DNA from: Chara braunii | Lineage: Eukaryota; Streptophyta; Charophyceae; Charales; Characeae | Direction: 5' to 3' | NCBI GenBank assembly: GCA_003427395.1 | Contig: BFEA01000076.1 | Span: 1,912,718 to 1,976,717, forward strand | DNA: 64,000 nucleotides | Shown: in pieces, positions 52,681 to 62,525 of the stretch | How the letters are laid out: every line of letters begins with the position of its first letter | How positions within the stretch are numbered: position 1 is the stretch's first letter | Position numbers and translations under genes: made by a program | The notes under the pieces: generated by a model | Databases searched by the model: none | Told to the model about the DNA's origin: nothing | What the model saw: only the letters and a program-made list of their open reading frames with translations

Positions 52681-53864
52681 TGCAATGACCCATGCAATAT
52701 GCCTCGTGGAAAGTCAAGGGCCTTGCCAGGCCATACTCAGACCCACGCCGAAGGGAAAAAGATTCAGGGCCTGAGCGGGAGACAATTGACTAAAGTCAAC
52801 TACCTGATGCACAACAGTCAAAGTCAACGTGGACCCAACTCAGGCCGCCGGTCAGACGCACACACTTGTTTCTATGCAGGTACCCAAACAACACCAGGAC
52901 CAAGGGGAAGTCTGCAACTGTACACAATCCAGGCCCTCGACTATGAGTCATCTATACGACTATGGGTGGGAGACCTGAGGCCAGACTCCCTCATCAACAC
53001 TACATACGGCTTGGTCTCCAGGAGGTCAACATTCAGTCTTGCTATGCTGCCTTGACGCTGGTTTGACGCTGGCTGAACGCTGGCATGACGCTAGCTCGAC
53101 GCTAGTTGGACGTTGGCTTGACGCTGGTTGTGCGTTGGTACTGTGGATGACGACGCGGGACTGTGGCAGCACGTTGGCGCCTTCTCTGCTGAGTGCCAGC
53201 CTCTGCTGATGTGGCGCGTGCCACTTGTCTTCATTGCTGATATGGTGCATGCCACCTGTCCACATTGTTGATGTGGCACATGCCACCTGTTAACATTGTT
53301 GATGTGGCGCAGACCATCTGTCTTCATTGTTGATGTGGCGCATGCCACCTGTCTCTATTGCTGACGTGGCACTGGTCATGCTGTCTACATGAGGTGATTG
53401 GTCGCGACAAGGAGGGAGATTGGGATTTGTGGATGATTGGGGAACTGGTACTCACCTGAGGTTGACGTCGATACCGTGCACTGCTGTTTGTGGTCATTGT
53501 CTCCACGAGATGACACTGCCACGTGGCACTGCCGTTTGTGTTCATTGGCTCCACGAGATGACAGTGCCACCTGACACTTCTATGTGATTAGGACTTGTCT
53601 GAATTGTTACTGGATATTGATTGATGACGTGGAGGCGAGGGGAAGCCCGGAGAAGGAGTGGGTAATGTTTGGGTTACCCTTCTGGTGGTCATTGATTATC
53701 TCTTCCACCCTCTTATTTGTATGTTCCCCCTCCACTCTCTTCGTCTATTGGTAACGAGACATTGTATCAGATATCACTTTCACGATTATTGGAGACATTG
53801 TGCAGATCTGAGTCAACTCGTACTTCGGCGTCTGACGAATACCTTCCAGTCTGGGTTCATTACA
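52681..53864 (+). repeat. Element B 3' LTR
   Basis: It starts tgcaatgacccatgcaatat and ends gggttcattaca. It carries six 31-bp units where the 5' LTR has five, and a ~50-bp duplication of the catt(g/t)tctccacgagatgacac words near 53496-53566. Hence it is longer than the 5' LTR (1,184 against 1,112 bp). Confidence 0.88.
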
Positions 53865-53942
53865 AGGAGGAGGAGAGTGATTCGCGAAGGAGAATAGCAT
53901 TATCATTGGTCTGTGTTGTGTACATCATATTCTTCTTCTTTC
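53865..53942 (+). repeat. Element A 3' LTR, middle remnant between B and C
   Basis: The remnant aggaggaggagagtgattcg to catattcttcttctttc matches A's 5' LTR at about 34697-34791. It proves that B and C both landed in one LTR, about 78 bp apart. Confidence 0.88.
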
Positions 53943-54876
53943 TGAAAGGAAGATGAGCAATAGTGAACTTCAGCAATCAAACAGCATCATACACATGAGA
54001 CCAAATAGTCGTGACATCGAACCAATAGCAGAATTGCATCACGAGTTTCACCAAATAAGAGCACACCAAAAGCCCATAATTGACAACGCTGGAATAGTCT
54101 CATCATCATCAACGAAGAACCAATGTTGATATCCTATCTGGCACTCAACGCCCAGACTACGAATGGCAGATCCTATCTAGCCTAGACTACAATGTCGCTG
54201 ATGACGTCAACAACCTCCCAAGTACGAGCAGATCTCGGCCAATGTCGCACGCGTTAAGCACCAGGTATGTCTCTCGTATCACTCACGACCTCGTTCCCCA
54301 ACTCACAGATGCCACTGGCACCCAAGGACCACCATGCGCCCCATCCAGCATACAGCAGCGCAGCTCGGCTATGGCTGCCTGCTCCTTCCAGTTTGCCCGT
54401 GAGCTCGTGAGCCTGGCCATCGTTAGCGCAGCAGCGCTTGTGCAGCATGCAGCCAGTGCCCAAATGTTCAATGCGTAGGCAGGCCCTTCTCTATATCGAA
54501 GTGGCCTGCTGCTGCGTGCAGTAATGCGGTACTGGGCCCTGGCCCAGAAGCTTCCGGTAGGCCCCACGAGGCTGAGCCTCAGTCCGAAGTAAACAGGCCC
54601 AGGTCCTGTGGTGGTTACCAGCACCCAACTGCCCTCAGCCTTTGTTCGGTCCACTTTGTGTATCCGGCACAGGGCCTGCCTCAGTTACATGCAATGAAAG
54701 GCAGTCTGGGCTTGGGCGCTTCCAACCAACTGGCGCTGCACAACTGCCTGAATTTCCCCAGTTGCGTGGTGACCCCAAAATGGCCTGTAGGCCTCGGTCG
54801 TGCCTGCCTTCACGTAGGGCGGCCGACTGTGTGAGAAATAGGCCATGTAGGACAATGCGAGGCCATGTGCCTCGCA
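53943..54876 (-). repeat. Element C 3' LTR
   Basis: Plus-strand ends are tgaaaggaagatgagcaata and gtgcctcgca, and it matches 61458-62377 throughout. Minus orientation follows from the internal coding strand. Words are shared with the D-type LTRs (aaataagagca, ggctatggctgc, gcctgccttcac). Confidence 0.9.
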
Positions 54877-54892
54877 TTCCCTCCTCCATATT
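54877..54892 (-). promoter_or_regulatory. Element C polypurine tract
   Basis: Minus-strand atatggaggagggaa lies immediately inside the 3' LTR, in the right place for plus-strand priming. Confidence 0.7.
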
Positions 54893-54942
54893 TCGATAGT
54901 CCTCTGAGAAGTTTAGTCTTCGATAATCTGGCGTTTTCCCTT

Positions 54943-56421
54943 CTACAGAGACTTCTCATAGTGAACGACAACCTGTGGAGCGGTTTGCGTCAGTTCCTCC
55001 CGTGTGAACCATATATCCTCCTTTGGATTAGTGTGATGTCTAAACCGAACTCGATACTGCATATTCGGTTTTGGAGGACGTCCACTGCCTGCCGCTCTTG
55101 GAACTGGCATTTCCATGTGGTCAACGATGTCATCGATATCGACCTCTCCATCCATGGTTGGGGGCAGCATTGAGCAATGAGAGGGAAACTGATCTGTTTC
55201 TTCAAAAGGTGCAAGCTTGGAGGCGTGGAAAACAGGGTAAGTGCGCAAGTGACCAGGGATGCGAATAACATAAGAAGGGCCATCTGGTTCATCCCCAATG
55301 ACATCTAGAACCTCCCATAGTCCAAAGTACTGTGGCATGAGCTTGCGGGAGATCCCGTGCTCCTGTCCCAGTTCTGAAGACTTGACCCGGACTCTTTCTC
55401 CTACCTGGAATGCAGATGGGTGGCGGCGTTTGTTCTCTGACTCTATCATCGCCGCCTGTGCTTTATGCATTTGCTCGACAGCCTGCTGCATCAGGCACTC
55501 ATATCGATAAACAAACTCTAAGGTTCCTGGTGCAGCAGATGGCTGATTCTCAAGTAGTAGGAAGTCCAAAGGCAGTCTAGGCTTGAAAGTCAGTAGCAAG
55601 CTATTCGGGCTTACTCGCGTAGCGCTGTGCACAGCGTTGTTGTACAGGCTGGCGATGAGAGCAAGTTTCTCATCCCAGTCTACCTGAGTCGGCTTGATGT
55701 AATGCCTCAGGAGGTGTTGTATAACGCGGTTCAACTGCTTTGCCTGCCCATTCGCCTCTGGGTGATTGCCTGATGTCATTTGCAACTGCGTGCCCTGTTT
55801 TGCAGCTGCAGCTTTCCACAATTCACTGGTGAATCGCACATCCCGGTCACTAACTATGGACTTAGGCAGTCCGAAATCTCTGACCCAGTTCTCTTTGAAC
55901 AACTTGATCACATACTCAGTTTTAGCTGTTGCAGGCATTGCGACTAACCTAGCGTACTTACTAAATCTATCCATGATGACATAGACATAGCACATACCAC
56001 TTTTGCTGGTGACCAGCCTATCCATGAAGTCCATGGACAGGCTCTCTCCAGGCCTTTTCAGAATCCGAAGGGGCTTTAGAAGCCCAAGAGGAGCCTGTGT
56101 ACGTGGCTTGCCCCTTTGACAGACTTGACAAGTCTCCACGTACAACTTTGTGTCTCTCATCATCGTGGGCCACCGGAACCGCTGCAACAAATTGGCTGCA
56201 GTCTTCTTGAAACCGAAATGGTCGGTGGCGTCATGACACTCTCCTAAGAATAAACTGCGCAAAGACTCCCTATTAGGTACACACAAACGTTTGTTCCCAG
56301 CCTTCTCAAGGAACAGCAAGCCGTTGACCAACTCAAACTCGGTAGAAGTCACTTTGTCCTTCGCCTTGAGTCTGCGAATGATCTCAGACATAAACGGATC
56401 CTCGCAATAGGCTTCCACCAT
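54943..56421 (-). CDS. pol: Element C integrase, uninterrupted 492-codon frame with chromodomain-like tail
   Basis: Residues 1-70 lead into the HHCC zinc-binding domain: ECHDATDHFGFKKT (HX4H) and ETCQVCQRGKP (CX2C). The DDE core has Asp in ESLSMDFMDRL, then YVIMDRFSKYARLVAM, Asp in SIVSDRDVRFTS, and Glu in SGNHPEANGQAKQLN. The SH3-like C-terminal fold (GERVRVKSSELGQEHG; LMPQYFGLWEVLDVIGDE) and LRTYPVFHASKLAPF follow, ending with VDIDDIVDH and IWFTREELTQTAP, the chromodomain-like tail. All catalytic and zinc ligands are present. It has no stop, but as it is normally made as part of Pol, its own start (MVEAYCEDP) is only the first Met of the frame. It would insert element DNA into chromatin. 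Confidence 0.88.
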   Translation of the reverse strand: MVEAYCEDPFMSEIIRRLKAKDKVTSTEFELVNGLLFLEKAGNKRLCVPNRESLRSLFLGECHDATDHFGFKKTAANLLQRFRWPTMMRDTKLYVETCQVCQRGKPRTQAPLGLLKPLRILKRPGESLSMDFMDRLVTSKSGMCYVYVIMDRFSKYARLVAMPATAKTEYVIKLFKENWVRDFGLPKSIVSDRDVRFTSELWKAAAAKQGTQLQMTSGNHPEANGQAKQLNRVIQHLLRHYIKPTQVDWDEKLALIASLYNNAVHSATRVSPNSLLLTFKPRLPLDFLLLENQPSAAPGTLEFVYRYECLMQQAVEQMHKAQAAMIESENKRRHPSAFQVGERVRVKSSELGQEHGISRKLMPQYFGLWEVLDVIGDEPDGPSYVIRIPGHLRTYPVFHASKLAPFEETDQFPSHCSMLPPTMDGEVDIDDIVDHMEMPVPRAAGSGRPPKPNMQYRVRFRHHTNPKEDIWFTREELTQTAPQVVVHYEKSL

Positions 56422-56704
56422 AGAACGACTGACATCGTCCGCAAGCCTGAACTCAGTGATCAGCGCACCAGAGAAGTCAGGCCTATGTAATAAGGCATCG
56501 ACAACTTTGTTGTACTACCCCTTCAGATACTGGGGTTCAAAGTCATACTGTTCGATGACTTCGATCCAACGCTTCAAGGCATCAAAGAGCACAAGTCAGT
56601 GCCTTGTAAATCACCTAGAGCTCCTTCACATAGGTGGACTTAGCCAACTTCTGAGAGGGCATCTTTTTGGACATGTACTCGAATGGCATCAACTTTGGCC
56701 CCTC
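56422..56704 (-). pseudogene. pol: Element C RNase H end (stops)
   Basis: Between the integrase and the RT/RNase H frame, the minus-strand translation resembles the middle and end of RNase H (a KMPSQKLAKSTYVKEL-like stretch near 56630) but is broken by several stops. No long frame exists here. Confidence 0.55.
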
Positions 56705-57211
56705 CTATTGCGCTAGCACGACACCAATGCCATATTGGTTGGCATCCGTGGTTACTATGAACGGTTTATCAGGATCAGGAAGTTTCAAGACCTCATGATG
56801 CGTCAATGCAAGCTTCAAATGTCTGAAAGCAGCCTCGCATGTGTCTGTCCACTCCCATGGGGTGTCAAGGCGCGTCAGTTCAGTCAAAGGGGAGGCCACC
56901 ATGCTATAGTTCTTTACAAAATTGCGGTAGTAGTCGGTCATCCCTAAGAAAGACCTCATCTCAGTCACAGACTGAGGACGCGGCCAGTCACGAATGCTGG
57001 CCACCTTCGCGTCATCAGGCTTCAATCCCTCCGCAGATATCTCATGACCCAAGTACAAGATACGGGTGCGGCCAAACTCGCACTTCTCACCGTTGATCTT
57101 GAACTTGTGCTGTCGAAGGAGACTAAGGACTTTGTCCAAATGAGCTATGTGCTCTTCGACAGTCCTACTAAGGATAAGTATGTCATCGAGGTACACAATG
57201 ACAATAGTCAT
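56705..57211 (-). pseudogene. pol: Element C RT catalytic doublet, thumb and RNase H start
   Basis: The minus-strand frame begins with [16 protein letters not shown] (intact YLDD) and continues with ILYLGHEISAEGLKPDD, TEMRSFLGMTDYYRNFVKN, and the first RNase H motif FIVTTDANQYGIGVVLAQ, where it stops. It belongs to the same RT as the 57183-57905 frame; a one- or two-base indel near 57195-57205 separates them. Confidence 0.85.
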
Positions 57212-57905
57212 GAAAAATCTGATTCATTGCGTGCTGATAGGTGCCAGGAGCATTGCAAAAGCCGAAAGGCATCACCACAAACTCGTACAGACCATAGCTA
57301 GTCTGAAATGCGGTTTTGTGCTGATCCTCGGGCCGTATAGCAATCTGATGGTACCCAGACTTCAGATTTATCTTACTGAAGTACCGACACCCTTTCACTC
57401 GATCTAACAAGTCGTCGATGTGCGGTAGGGGCTCTCGGTTCTTGACAGTGATGGCATTGAGGCCCCTATAATCAATGCACATCCTCAGAGTTCCCCCCTT
57501 CTTAAGCACAAATAGGACTGGAGATCCATAACCCTTTTGTACGAGTTCCTTGAGTTGCCGGCAAAACTCATCAAGCTCACCTGGATACATCCGATAGATC
57601 CTACCCTTTGGGATGCTTGACCCTGGGATAATCTCTATCACGTGGACGACCTCCCTCTCAACAACCCCTGTAGGCTCTTCAAATAGATCAGGGTAATTGG
57701 CAACTACTCCCTCTATCTCCGACGACATTTTCACCGGCTCGCCTGCTGCAGAGACATAGACTAGATACATACCCTCCTCCGGATTTTGCTTATAATAGTT
57801 ATAGAACGCGGCCGCACACATGCATCCATAGGACTCGATCAGACTACTAGCTTTGAACTTACGTGATTTGGCGGTCCCTCCACCTGGCAAATTGTGTTTG
57901 ACCAC
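57183..57905 (-). pseudogene. pol: Element C RT fingers and palm, motif A Asp replaced by Asn
   Basis: The 240-codon minus-strand frame has [35 protein letters not shown] and [15 protein letters not shown]. Motif A then reads [14 protein letters not shown]: the catalytic Asp is Asn (codon at 57366-57368). [14 protein letters not shown] follows, and the frame ends just before YLDD. GWI..S.SP.. residues before YGSP are shortened compared with A and B (KGYGSP), so a small deletion is also present. Even with the frameshift ignored, this RT would be catalytically dead. Confidence 0.85.
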
Positions 57906-57929
57906 TCTTCGGTCCTAGTCAAATTGGGG

Positions 57930-58205
57930 CTATGCTACGGAGGGGTAGTACATACCTAACAAGATATCCATGGGGAGATCATCGCTCACTAGGAATGAGA
58001 CGGGATGTCTCAGTTCCCCTCCCGCGTACGGGAAACAACACTCAACATTCTGGAGGTAGTCATTAACTACCATGCGCTGTTTGTTGGCACAGGTCGACTC
58101 CACAGGTCGACTCAGGCGCTGCACTCTCCCCTGTAAGCGCAATCTCTCAACGCATGAGCGACTAATGAAGTTCCTTGTCGAGCAAGTGTTATACTAGGCC
58201 CCGGC
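57930..58205 (-). pseudogene. Element C aspartic protease with destroyed active site
   Basis: The minus-strand frame has the active site at 58179-58190 as NTCS in the context YNTCSTRNFISRSC. Compared with the D-T-G-S of the family, Asp is Asn and Gly is Cys, and a TAG stands two codons upstream. The C-terminal motif DLPMDILLGMYY is intact at about 57945-57980. The protease cannot be active. Confidence 0.8.
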
Positions 58206-58466
58206 CTTGTGGCCGCCGATGACTACCTCGCCGACAAACATTTGTTCCTTAGGGGCCTTAGCCAATGCCGTCCAAGAAGTTAGTGGGTCTAATCTAGACC
58301 ACTCCTCCTCTAGCTCCTCTAAGGACTCAAACACATTTATCGAACAGAGGCTCGATGGGTCTGAATGCGTTTTGCGGGACGACGATGGAGTCAGTAGTTT
58401 GGGCCATCTCTCGAGATGGTGAGGGTGTGTCCACCACCTTGACCCTACCAGGGACAACTACCATTC
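58206..58466 (-). other. Element C linker between nucleocapsid and protease
   Basis: A minus-strand frame of 87 codons (58194-58457) is Ser/Glu/Leu-rich (FESLEELEEEWSRLD) and ends at the protease. It has no domain and is probably the Gag-Pol linker. Confidence 0.45.
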
Positions 58467-58778
58467 CTACTGGCCCGGCGCGTTTCCCGGAGCAGTGCTA
58501 GAATCGCTAGCCACATTGCTGCCAACGGGAGCGGAGGATCCCAACACCTGCCCCATCGTAGGCGGGATCTTTTCGGTCATCTTCTTGTTTCGGCACTTGA
58601 ACTGGTTATGGCCGTATTGGCCACAACGGATACAAGTCTGCCGCGTGTACTGATCTCTCCACACGTCCTCACGGGGACCCGCTTTCTCCCATGGAGGAGC
58701 GTTGGGGTCAACTTGCCTCCTTGACCGGGGAACCTCCTCGGCGTCTACCGGTCGCCTTACTTTTTTGAGCGACGGCAA
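58467..58778 (-). pseudogene. gag: Element C gag, nucleocapsid with CCHC zinc knuckle
   Basis: The minus-strand frame has a basic segment (KKVRRPVDAEEVPRSRRQ), and a perfect CX2CX4HX4C knuckle at 58593-58634 (CIRCGQYGHNQFKC), then a Ser/Pro/Gly-rich tail. It overlaps the end of the capsid frame by about 70 bases in another frame, so a frameshift separates them. Confidence 0.82.
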
Positions 58779-59400
58779 CGACGACTACACCCCGTGAAGC
58801 TTCTACGCTGCCCTCCTCTGAACCTACTCCCGCCTGAAACTCGTCATCTAACTCGATGGTAGAACCATCATTGTCGACGAACATAATACTGACTTTCGCC
58901 TTCCAGTTGGGAGGCAGTGTCTTTTTCCTACCATCCGTCGTGGGCGTCTGTCCATGCCCTATCTTTGCTTCCAGGTCTAGGGCCTTCTTGCTAAACGACG
59001 GGAAGTCGTGCATATTGATGTTGGCCTCACCTGCCAGCTGATTCCCGAGAGGCATGGGAAAGCATCTCAGGTACGAGGTAAGTAAAACCTGGGGGTCATA
59101 GCGCACCCCAAGGACACAGATCAGANGCTCTACTGCGTCAGTGGCCTCTCTTACTGACTTAAACTGCCTGGTATGCAGTGTCAGGATCGCATCAGTAGCC
59201 TTGTGGGCCTCTTGAGGATCATGCCACCTGTCTTCCAGCAACTTGAGGAAATCATCCAGTTTCTGGGTGACCGCCTAAGCGCGAACGTCATGACCATACC
59301 CTTGTAGCTGCACTAAACCACTCAACCATCTTGCTGCACTCCCCTCTAGATAGGAGGCAGCCACAAACACTTCCTCATGCGGCAAGGTAAGTTTTCACTT
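58708..59400 (-). pseudogene. gag: Element C gag, capsid region
   Basis: The minus-strand frame 58708-59241 has RWHDPQEAHKATDAIL, then FKSVREATDAVE and an N-containing codon (59126), LICVLGVRYDPQ, and YLRCFPMPLGNQLAGEA, with a helix (FPSFSKKALDLEAKIG) before the basic tail. This is the usual retrotrans_gag order. A TAG at about 59275-59277 cuts it from its upstream part, which continues to about 59400 (a W-rich, LEGSAARWL-like word). Confidence 0.72.
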
Positions 59401-60443
59401 GATATAGACCGGTACTGCCCTCAACCATGTGTCGAGGTCTTCGCCCCTCTTATCCCCTATAAAGGGTTTAGGAGCGGCGATTGCCGTCTTTGGAACCCAC
59501 GGACTTTGTCCTGGTACCTGCATCAATCCGGGATGTGGACCCTGTGGTGCAGGCTTCTGCACTAGCTGCTGGGGCTGTGCAGCTGTGCAGGCAGCGAGAC
59601 AACAGATTGCCCGCTTACGGCAACCTGCGACGGAGGTTGGGAGAACACTGTCTGTACAAGAATCTGTACACTAGGACCTGCTGAGAACCCTCCTGTTAAT
59701 GGCATACCTAGGGAAGTGGCCTGGACCGATGCTGGAGCAACATATGGGGATACCCCAGTCACCGGTGGGACAAAAAGAGGAGGATGTACACCGGGCCACA
59801 CCGGGCTCGGACGACGATGGAGTTGCCTGCACTCGCCCAACCAATACAGCCAGACTCTGTTGGATGTCCTGTAAGAGAGCCGTCTGGTGGTCCTGCATTT
59901 CTACTACATCTAGCAGGACTGCACGCAGCGTTCTCACATCATCATCCATGTGCATGAAATCCATGCCCTCTAACTCGCTAACGCCCGCTTCTCTCCGCTG
60001 CATCCTGGCTCTTCTTCTAATCATTCTCTCTCTCTCTCTGCCTTAATCTCACCCAAAGCCTGCTGTAGCGGTGCCTCGCGATCAGCAGCTCGTTGTATGG
60101 CGACCTCTTCGGGAGTCATCACTAATGGCTGGCTTGCCATTACGCCAGTTGACTGACTCAGGGTCTGCGTGACAGTTGACCCTACGGATCCTGAACTGCT
60201 AGCCTAGGAACTCAGCTGCTCAAAAGTTGCCATGGCTCCTGAAGCTGCAGCTTCGCTTGAGAATGCCCTACTGGCCTCTTCTGCCCTAGCTCTCCTCTGC
60301 TGCTGCTGCCTCTTCCTAAGCTGGCGAAACAATAACTTGTCACCCTTTGGTCCTAGGGCCAAGTGGGCTACCGGGTGTCTAGCCGATCGCAAGATCCTGT
60401 CGTCCCGTTGTGGGACCTCCCTGTCACTCATAGGGTACAACAC
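59401..60443 (-). pseudogene. gag: Element C gag, N-terminal region
   Basis: Frame 60204-60443 begins MLYPMSDREVPQRDD and has a Gln/Arg-rich helix (LRKRQQQQRRARAEEASRA). Frame 59671-60024 continues with RRRARMQRREAGVSELEGM and a coiled stretch (LRAVLLDVVEMQDHQTALL), then a Pro/Ser/Gly-rich linker towards the capsid. Stops separate the frames. The start codon at 60441-60443 is the first Met in the frame but is not otherwise supported. Confidence 0.55.
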
Positions 60444-61442
60444 TGTACAGTGCCTTCACTAGGACACTCTTGATGCCTACCGCAGCATGGGTCTGTTTGC
60501 AGAATGGAATCTTACCCAAACTTATCTGGAATCTACCCCTCCCTCAGTTCTTCCAGAATGTCTCTTGTCGTCACAGGCCCTAAGCAATCCGGACAGCGTG
60601 CATGTCTAAAGGTGTGCACACGGCCCACCCTGTGCCCCAAGTCCTGTTGAGCTGGCCAGCCCTGCACAGTTTTTATCCTCGCGTGCAGCGAGTCTTACAC
60701 CGACCGATTGGTTGATCAGGAGGCGTTTATATGGACGGCCCCCGAAGTCCTCAGGACGATCACAGCCAATGGAAGGTACCCCGCCGGTGCTTATTTATAG
60801 ACCCTCTCAGGTCTCGTCTGTCCCATAGGGCTGGCCTGCCCCTCAGAACCCCTCTACAGCGCAACGAGCAGACAAAGGACAAAGCAGCAAAGCATGCGTG
60901 CTCTACTCCCGGTGGGTTGGCATGGTGACCGTGACCCAGTGCTTCGTCTAGGGCCCTTCAGATAGCACCGCCCTCTCCTTCCTGATGCTCCGCGTGAAGA
61001 TTGACGACTCTCAAGGTTGAGGTCACACGACTCCTCACATGAGAGGACTCTCAAGACAGAACACACATCCTCACGGTAAGAAGTGTCGAAGAGGGTAGAT
61101 AAGGTTAGGTGCAACATACCTCAAAATAGCTGCCCCCAACCACATATATTCTCACCAGATGACCCGATGTTGATTGTGATGACTAATTGCTGCTTCGGCA
61201 CAACAGCATTGCACCACCGTTCCACCTTAGCATCAGTCATACACCAGATAGTTCTCATCACACTGCGAACACCCAATAATCACCGCTTAGCCTTCCTGGT
61301 GAACCCCTCTCCACCTGGGTCGCCTACTTATCTTCGCCCTCCTCACTACACACGCCCCACGACACGGTCACTCAGCGCACACACGGCGTGCATGTACCGC
61401 ATTAGGCAGAAGATAAGCGCCAGATTAGTACACCGAACCACA
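60444..61442 (-). other. Element C leader, no gene
   Basis: About 1 kb between the gag start and the primer binding site. It has no long frame or strong repeat. Codon-like remnants are absent. Confidence 0.5.
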
Positions 61443-61454
61443 GCTCTGATACCA
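61443..61454 (-). promoter_or_regulatory. Element C primer binding site (initiator tRNA-Met)
   Basis: Minus-strand tggtatcagagc (followed by tgtggttcg) lies three bases inside the 5' LTR. It is identical to the site in element A. The three-base spacing is the same as in B. Confidence 0.93.
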
Positions 61455-61457
61455 AAT

Positions 61458-62377
61458 TGCAAGGAAGATGAGCAATAGCGAATTTCAGCAATCAAACAGC
61501 ATCATACACATGAGACCAGATAGTCGAGACCTCGAGCCAATAACAGAACTGCATCACGAGTTTCACCAAATAAGAGCACGCCAAAAGCTCATAAGTGACA
61601 ATGCTGGAATAGTCTCATCATCATCAACGAAGAACCAATGTTGATATCCTATCTGGCGCTCGGCGCCCAGACTATGAATGGCAGATCCTATCTAGCCTAG
61701 ACTACAATGCCGCTGATGACGTCAACAGCTTCCCAAGTACAAGCAGATCTCGGCCAATGCCGCACGCATCAAGCACCAGGTATGTCTCTCGTATCACTCA
61801 CAACCTCGTTCCCCAACTCACAGATGCCACTTGCACCCAAGGACCACCATGCACACCATCCAGCATACAGCAGCGCAGCTCGGCTATGGCTGCCTGCTCC
61901 TTCCAGCTCGCCCGTGAGTGCGTGAGCCTGGGCAGCGTTAGCGCAGCATGCAGTCAGTGCCTGAATGTCCAATGCGTAGGCAGGCCCTTCTCTATATCGA
62001 AGTGGCCTGCTGCTGCGTGCAGTGATGCGGTACTGGGCCCTGGCCCAGAGGCTTACGGTAGGCCCCACGAGGCTGAGCCTCAGTCTGAAGTAAACAGGCC
62101 CAGGGCCTGTGGTGGTTACCGGCACCCAACTTTCCTCAGCCTTTGTTCGGTCCACTTTGAGTATCCAGCCCAGGGCCTGCCTCAGTTACATGCAATGAAA
62201 GGCAGCCTGGGCCTGGGCGCTTCCAACCAACTGGCGCTGCGCATCTGCCTGAATTTCCCCAGTTGCGTGGTGACCCCAAAATGGCCTGTAGGCCTCGGTC
62301 CTGCCTGCCTTCACTTAGGGCAGACGACTGTGTGAAAAATACGCTCTGTAGGGCAATGCGAGGCCCTGTGCCTCGCA
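61458..62377 (-). repeat. Element C 5' LTR
   Basis: Plus-strand ends are tgcaaggaagatgagcaata and gtgcctcgca. It matches the left LTR over its full length apart from scattered substitutions and a ~14-bp difference. Confidence 0.9.
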
Positions 62378-62525
62378 TTTCCTTCTTCTTCTTCTTCTTC
62401 TTCTTCTTCTTCTTCTTCTTCTTTCTCTCTCTCTCTCCTCTCAAGTTCATTCATTTCTTTTTGCAATTCGAAGGCATTGTACTTTCTGATGAATGTGTAC
62501 TTCGAAATTGGCCAGGATCGTAACA
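62378..62525 (+). repeat. Element A 3' LTR, last part
   Basis: Starting in a TTC run, it continues tcaagttcattcatttcttt, ttgcaattcg, gtgtacttcg and ends ggccaggatcgtaaca, exactly the closing words of A's 5' LTR (34800-34911). The four bases atgg after it repeat those before the 5' LTR. Confidence 0.9.

Larger units (their letters stand above)
42981..53864 (+). mobile_element. Element B: Ty3/gypsy chromovirus-like retrotransposon inserted in A's 3' LTR
   Basis: It has two LTRs (42981-44092 and 52681-53864), a primer binding site, gag, protease, RT, RNase H and an integrase with C-terminal tail, all plus strand. agga precedes the 5' LTR (42977-42980) and agga follows the 3' LTR (53865-53868). 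A 5-bp reading (aagga, 53864-53868) is also possible if the LTR ends one base earlier. Pol is riddled with stops and frameshifts. The leader is long (2.8 kb) and full of simple repeats. Confidence 0.88.
53943..62377 (-). mobile_element. Element C: Ty3/gypsy chromovirus-like retrotransposon, reversed, inserted in A's 3' LTR
   Basis: Minus-strand order is 5' LTR (62377-61458), primer binding site, leader, gag, protease, RT, RNase H, integrase, polypurine tract, 3' LTR (54876-53943). The word tttc is found directly left (53939-53942) and right (62378-62381), as a 4-bp target duplication in a TTC-rich stretch. The integrase frame is whole, while protease and RT have active-site replacements. An N lies at 59126 in gag. 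Confidence 0.88.
33523..62525 (+). mobile_element. Element A: Ty3/gypsy chromovirus-like retrotransposon interrupted by elements B and C
   Basis: The 5' LTR (33523-34911), an internal region (34912-41863) with gag-PR-RT-RH-IN in Ty3/gypsy order, a polypurine tract, and a 3' LTR make a complete but dead element. The 3' LTR is split: 41864-42980, then B (42981-53864), then 53865-53942, then C (53943-62377), then 62378-62525. Its pieces total about 1,344 bp. The flanking words atgg at 33519-33522 and 62526-62529 are the target-site duplication. Pol is broken by frameshifts, stops and RT active-site changes. A was the first of the three to insert. Confidence 0.88.
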
